Positions 12,437 through 15,939 of a DNA stretch of 15,939 nucleotides are shown in pieces. Source of the DNA: Pyrodictium sp. (GTDB taxonomy: Archaea; Thermoproteota; Thermoprotei_A; Sulfolobales; Pyrodictiaceae); assembly GCA_015662475.1 (NCBI GenBank), contig DQUB01000008.1, positions 1 through 15,939 on the forward strand, read 5' to 3'. The notes beneath the pieces are model-generated. The model saw only the letters and a list, made by a program, of their open reading frames with translations, was not told where the DNA came from and made no database searches. The first letter of the stretch is position 1. Each line of letters starts with the position of its first letter. The position numbers and the translations under genes are program-made.

Positions 12437-13753
12437 TTGAGTAGGCATTGCATCTGCGGCAGTCTATACGATGGTGTTAACTTGCGTGGTGAGTATGGAT
12501 GTTTAGTTATTGACATTAGAAGCGGCTTTATAGTTGATGTGCGGGAAAAACCTCTAGGCTGTTCCGAAAAACATACGTATAGTGATGAGAATACAATAAT
12601 AACACCTTCGTTTATAGATGTTCACGTTCATCTACGAGGACTAGATCTAGCCTATAAAGAGGATGAGGAGAGTGGAACGAAGGCTGCTATAGTGGGCGGT
12701 ATAGGTCTTGTTATTGATATGCCGAATACGAGTCCATACATAAACACTGTAGAGCTTGTGAAAAGAAAGCTAGAAGTTCTTGCACAAAAGTCTTACACCG
12801 ACTACTCCCTCTACACGGGGCTTCCCAAGACAATCGAGCAGCTTAGAAAGATATTGTTGGCTGGTGTAGCAGGTCTCAAACTGTATCCAAACGATCACTA
12901 CCGTGTTAACGAAAAAGTTGTTAAAATCGTTGGCGAGCATGGTCTAACTATCATTGTACATCCAGAGCTACCAGAAGCTGATAAGCCTATAGCTCTATCA
13001 GAGGAATGTAGACAAACGCATCGATCGTGTATGTGGGAGATTGCATCAGTAGAATTGTTAGCAGATATAGCAGCGGAAGATGGTAAAGTGCATATAACGC
13101 ATGCAACATGTTTTGAAGTTGTAGAGAGAGCGCGTAACTATGGCTTTACAGTCGATATTACGCCACACCACCTCTTCCTCGATATAGGCGAATCTTACGA
13201 CAGATGTTTAACTAAAGTGAACCCACCTTTACGCGGAAAAACTGAGCAGATCAAGCTGGTAAAAGCCATACTCTTAGACCTTGTAAACGCTATTGCGAGT
13301 GATCATGCACCCCATAGTCCTCGGGAGAAGTCGTACTCCTACCTCCTCTGTCCACCAGGTATAGCATCCATAGAGGTATGGCCGCGTTTGCTGTGGCGAT
13401 TGGTGGTAGAGCGTATTATAGGAGTTGATAAGTTGCTTAAATTGTGTGTTCAGGGACCAGCAGGTATACTTGGTTTAGACGATTTGTATGGCAAACTTGC
13501 TCCAGGATATCGTGGCAATGTTGTGGTTTGGGAAATAGGGTTTGAAAGAGTTGATGGGCTAGAATATAGTAAGGCTAGATACACGCCATACTGGATGTCT
13601 GTTGTGGGTGGACACGTTAAAGCGCATTATATTGGCGGTATACTCGTCTACGACGAACATGCAGGATTTTTAGCTAAGCCTAAAACGATAAATCCTTTTG
13701 AGAGGTTGAAACAGCATGAATCTCAACATCGATGTTGCGGGAATAAAACTTGA
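12437..13753 (+). CDS. pyrC: Dihydroorotase
   Basis: Cyclises carbamoyl aspartate to dihydroorotate. The 438-residue amidohydrolase-fold protein has metal-binding D-V-H-V-H-L-R (His63, His65), the carbamylated-lysine region A-G-L-K-L-Y (Lys148), I-V-H-P-E (His175), H-I-T-H-A-T (His219/His222), T-P-H-H-L and the catalytic S-D-H-A-P-H (Asp289). D-M-P-N-T-S-P and the late A-P-G-Y-R-G-N-V-V-V-W also match the family. The Lys and the D-H-A-P-H motif argue for an active enzyme rather than a dihydroorotase-like scaffold. The start is TTG 12437 with AGGGGAT upstream. The last 38 bases overlap pyrD in another frame, an unusually long overlap for this operon. Confidence 0.94.
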   Translation: MSRHCICGSLYDGVNLRGEYGCLVIDIRSGFIVDVREKPLGCSEKHTYSDENTIITPSFIDVHVHLRGLDLAYKEDEESGTKAAIVGGIGLVIDMPNTSPYINTVELVKRKLEVLAQKSYTDYSLYTGLPKTIEQLRKILLAGVAGLKLYPNDHYRVNEKVVKIVGEHGLTIIVHPELPEADKPIALSEECRQTHRSCMWEIASVELLADIAAEDGKVHITHATCFEVVERARNYGFTVDITPHHLFLDIGESYDRCLTKVNPPLRGKTEQIKLVKAILLDLVNAIASDHAPHSPREKSYSYLLCPPGIASIEVWPRLLWRLVVERIIGVDKLLKLCVQGPAGILGLDDLYGKLAPGYRGNVVVWEIGFERVDGLEYSKARYTPYWMSVVGGHVKAHYIGGILVYDEHAGFLAKPKTINPFERLKQHESQHRCCGNKT

Positions 13754-14624
13754 ACATCCAGTGATGAATGCTAGTGGTATACTTGGCTCAACCTATAACG
13801 ATATTGCAGTCTTGGCTAGAGCAGGTTTTGCAGCTTTTGTAACCAAGTCGTTTACTCGCGAGAAGAGAGAAGGTTATGGAACTCCCATAGCAGTACCCAT
13901 AAGCGAAACTCTTAGCCTACTAAATGCTGTTGGGCTTGAGAATCCAGGTTTAGAAGGACTAGCCGAGTTGCTTGACTCATGTAAAATTTTTGGCAAACCG
14001 ATAATAGTTAGTATAGCAGGTTCGTCGCCAGAAGAATTCGTAGAAATAGCTGTAGTAGCTGAAGAACATGGTGCAACAGCGGTAGAGTTGAACTTGAGTT
14101 GTCCTCATGTTCGAGGACGTGGTCTCGAAATAGGTGCTTCTCCTAGTGCTGTTAGAGAGATTGTTGGTATTGTATCATCGTCAATCAATATTCCAGTCAT
14201 AGTGAAACTAGGTCTTGTTGACCGTCTTGTTGAAGTAGCCTCTGCAGCATTAGAAGCTGGTGCTCGCGCCTTAACACTTATAAACAGTGTAAAGGCTATG
14301 AAGATAGACATTTACGCAGCTAAACCAATTCTAGGAAACCGTGTTGGCGGTCTATCTGGCAAAGCGATACACCCCATAGCAGTTAGAGCTGTTTATGAAG
14401 TCTATAGAGAACTCAAACCAGACATAATAGGTGTTGGTGGTGTTTTTAGCTGGGAAGATGCTATCGAGCTAATAATGGCTGGAGCTCGTGCAGTACAAAT
14501 TGGGACAGCAATAATCTACTATGGTCCGGAAATAGTGAGAGAGATAGTTGAGGGGATGAAAAGATTTCTTGAGCAGCAAGGTTTTAGAAGCATTGAAGAG
14601 ATAGTGGGTTATGCAGTTAGCTAA
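13716..14624 (+). CDS. pyrD: Dihydroorotate dehydrogenase, catalytic subunit (class 1B type)
   Basis: Oxidises dihydroorotate to orotate on FMN. The 302-residue TIM barrel opens with the class 1 pattern I-K-L-E-H-P-V-M-N-A-S-G, has F-V-T-K-S-F, N-A-V-G-L-E-N-P-G, and N-L-S-C-P-H with Cys129 as the active-site base that separates class 1 from the Ser-using class 2. G-N-R-V-G-G-L-S-G and V-G-G-V bind substrate and FMN phosphate, and G-T-A is near the end. Pairing with pyrK marks it as class 1B, cytoplasmic and not quinone-linked. It starts inside pyrC and ends at a palindromic TTAGCTAA whose other strand is the stop of the next gene. Confidence 0.95.
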   Translation: MNLNIDVAGIKLEHPVMNASGILGSTYNDIAVLARAGFAAFVTKSFTREKREGYGTPIAVPISETLSLLNAVGLENPGLEGLAELLDSCKIFGKPIIVSIAGSSPEEFVEIAVVAEEHGATAVELNLSCPHVRGRGLEIGASPSAVREIVGIVSSSINIPVIVKLGLVDRLVEVASAALEAGARALTLINSVKAMKIDIYAAKPILGNRVGGLSGKAIHPIAVRAVYEVYRELKPDIIGVGGVFSWEDAIELIMAGARAVQIGTAIIYYGPEIVREIVEGMKRFLEQQGFRSIEEIVGYAVS

Positions 14625-15780
14625 CTGGCTCATATCTTAAGCCCAGTTTGCGTGCATATTCGAAAGCTTCAGCAATCTCTGCAGCAGAAGGTCGTCTTCG
14701 CAGTTCAGGCCACATACGTGGATACTTTACCACAAGATGTTCAGGACGATATTGATCCATTATGTTGACAAGTACTTTGTCTCGAGGTAGGTTTTCGGCT
14801 ATCCACTTCAATACAGGCTTAGTACAACATTCTAGGTGGCCAGGTAGTACTAGATGACGTATTATCATGTCTCCATGCTCGATAGCTATTTTGAGATTTC
14901 GAGTTACAACTTCAAAGTATCTTGGTGCAGCAGAAAGTCTTGTTGCACATCTATCGTTTCCATACTTGAAGTCGGGAAGCCATATATCGATAACATCTTT
15001 GATGAGTTCTAAACCTTCAAGTGACAAGTACATATTGCTGTTCCAAAGCTGAGGCACATTAACCTCCAAGTATAGCAGTGATTCTAAGATTGTGTGAATG
15101 TTGGGTGTAGGGTCTCCCCCAACATGGTTTATGTTGCGAGCACCATGAGCTCTAAGCTCGCGTTGTATTTGTGCTAGTTGACGAGCTGATACTAGAGAGC
15201 CGCTTCTTGGAGCTACCTGACTAATATCATAGTTTTGACAATATACACATCTAAAGTTACAGCCACCGTAGAATATTGTTCCGCTTGGCACCAAGGGAGC
15301 TTCCTCACCTAAATGGTGGAACCAAGAATGAACATAGGTTTTACAATCAAGAAAGCAGCCGCCAACGCGTTTATACCTATCAACACCGCATCTTCGTTCG
15401 CAAAATCTACAACTTCTAAGGATACGTTTAGCAATTTCCACTTTAACGTGCAGGAAGTTGTATTCTGGTCTATTCTTTCGATCTAAAACCTCTTCTAGTC
15501 CAAGTTCTCCTCTCACAGCCTTCTCCCACAGTTTTCTATGCTCGCTTGACAGTCGGCGATGTAGGTCCCAAAGCCCGTTGAGGTCTAGTTTTGCTGGATT
15601 TTCGCCTGCATCGACAATTTTAGCTATTAGAAACTTTGCAGGAGCTTTATCGTTCATCACCCTATAATACCAGTCAAGCCTTCTTCTAACATCCTCGTCG
15701 TCCCATACAGTGACAGCATCAGGTCTTACTCTCATCCACACACTAGGTGGTACGTATGGGTAGAAGTCTATGAATACCAT
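14617..15780 (-). CDS. Radical SAM protein of the PflX (COG1313) type
   Basis: The 387-residue protein carries an auxiliary Cys region C-R-F-C-E-R-R-C (124/127/131) with C-F-L-D-C (142, 146), then S-G-T-I-F-Y-G-G-C-N-F-R-C-V-Y-C-Q-N (radical SAM Cys174/178/181, C-x3-C-x2-C) and G-G-D-P-T-P-N in place of the usual G-G-E-P. This combination is the signature of COG1313 proteins, which resemble pyruvate formate-lyase activases but whose natural substrate is not established. About 100 residues precede the first Cys region, including a W-rich helical part. No glycyl radical partner is visible in the window. The ATG is at 15780, with GAGGT and a G-run just upstream. It converges on pyrD with an 8-base overlap. 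Confidence 0.87.
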   Translation of the reverse strand: MVFIDFYPYVPPSVWMRVRPDAVTVWDDEDVRRRLDWYYRVMNDKAPAKFLIAKIVDAGENPAKLDLNGLWDLHRRLSSEHRKLWEKAVRGELGLEEVLDRKNRPEYNFLHVKVEIAKRILRSCRFCERRCGVDRYKRVGGCFLDCKTYVHSWFHHLGEEAPLVPSGTIFYGGCNFRCVYCQNYDISQVAPRSGSLVSARQLAQIQRELRAHGARNINHVGGDPTPNIHTILESLLYLEVNVPQLWNSNMYLSLEGLELIKDVIDIWLPDFKYGNDRCATRLSAAPRYFEVVTRNLKIAIEHGDMIIRHLVLPGHLECCTKPVLKWIAENLPRDKVLVNIMDQYRPEHLVVKYPRMWPELRRRPSAAEIAEAFEYARKLGLRYEPVS

Positions 15781-15804
15781 AGCCCCCTACCTCTTAACGC
15801 TTGT

Positions 15805-15853
15805 GTTGACGTGAAAATGTGTTTTGGCAGCCTAATAGATTTTGGCGGTCAAC
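15805..15853. repeat. Nested short repeats upstream of the PflX-type gene
   Basis: GTTGAC (15805-15810) and GTCAAC (15848-15853) are inverted copies. Between them are two near-identical 9-mers, TTTTGGCAG (15822-15830) and TTTTGGCGG (15840-15848), 18 bases apart. The layout could be an operator for the minus-strand gene starting at 15780, but chance is not excluded. Confidence 0.3.
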
Positions 15854-15894
15854 ATGTATCTTCAACGACTTCTAGAACAAAGCTAGGAGGTAAC

Positions 15895-15939
15895 TTGCAT
15901 AATATTCTACTATTAAAAGAGTTATGTAGATTAGATATA
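15895..15939 (+). CDS. Possible start of a plus-strand gene, cut by the window edge
   Basis: TTG at 15895 follows GGAGGT (15887-15892) by two bases, and the frame stays open for 15 codons to the end, reading M-H-N-I-L-L-L-K-E-L-C-R-L-D-I if TTG initiates. The SD is strong but closer than usual, and the fragment is too short to assign a family. An ATG at 15854 in another frame closes after ten codons at TAG 15884-15886, just ahead of the SD. Confidence 0.3.
   Translation, partial: MHNILLLKELCRLDI

Noticed and set aside
12580..12600. GTGATGA motif within pyrC as a further C/D box sRNA
   Set aside because: No CTGA box lies at a suitable distance on either side and the region is constrained coding sequence.
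1..15939. CRISPR array, insertion sequence, toxin-antitoxin, tRNA or phage genes
   Set aside because: I saw no regularly spaced repeats, transposase motifs, terminal inverted repeats with target duplications, or cloverleaf sequences on either strand.

Overview
The window looks like chromosomal DNA of a hyperthermophilic crenarchaeon (Thermoproteota, Desulfurococcales-like). Supporting signs are the aspartate transcarbamoylase regulatory subunit PyrI, a class 1B PyrD/PyrK pair, archaea-typical radical SAM families (a COG1964/Tes-like tetraether lipid synthase and a COG1031 protein), frequent GTG/TTG starts, AGA/AGG/ATA codon preference, Shine-Dalgarno (SD) sites made of GGAGG/GAGGT, and two archaeal-type C/D box guide RNAs. 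Species-level identity cannot be read from the sequence alone.

Layout: (1) 1-1580, minus: 3'-truncated membrane glycosyltransferase of the PMT/GT-C type, whose only well-placed start appears to be CTG. (2) 1581-1794: intergenic stretch with a C/D box sRNA on the plus strand, having its own TATA-like box and a T-run. (3) 1795-4327, plus: homoserine dehydrogenase, a DUF72 protein and a small metallophosphoesterase, the last two tightly coupled. (4) 4342-8854, minus: a COG1031 radical SAM protein, a Tes-like radical SAM protein and a TatD-family metal hydrolase. A second C/D box sRNA lies antisense in the gap between the last two. (5) 8910-14624, plus: a compact pyrimidine operon, pyrF-pyrE-pyrB-pyrI-pyrK-pyrC-pyrD, with overlapping or nearly touching genes throughout. 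(6) 14617-15780, minus: a PflX-type (COG1313) radical SAM protein that converges on pyrD and shares with it the palindromic stop TTAGCTAA. (7) 15781-15939: intergenic DNA with short repeats and possibly the first codons of another plus-strand gene.

The pyr operon encodes every step from carbamoyl phosphate to UMP: PyrB/PyrI make carbamoyl aspartate, PyrC closes the ring, PyrD/PyrK oxidise dihydroorotate, PyrE adds ribose-5-phosphate and PyrF decarboxylates. Carbamoyl phosphate synthase is not in the window. The minus-strand block joins two iron-sulfur radical enzymes, one probably joining lipid chains into tetraethers and the other of unknown function.

The least obvious content is the pair of guide RNA genes at about 1689-1748 and 5123-5192. 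Both show C, D', C' and D boxes in order and an outer stem placed as a kink-turn requires. I found no defence island, CRISPR array, insertion sequence, tRNA or rRNA. Most protein genes are recognisable families, so the candidates for new biology are the guide RNAs, the CTG start, the unusual extracellular loop of the glycosyltransferase and the uncharacterised COG1031 and COG1313 enzymes.
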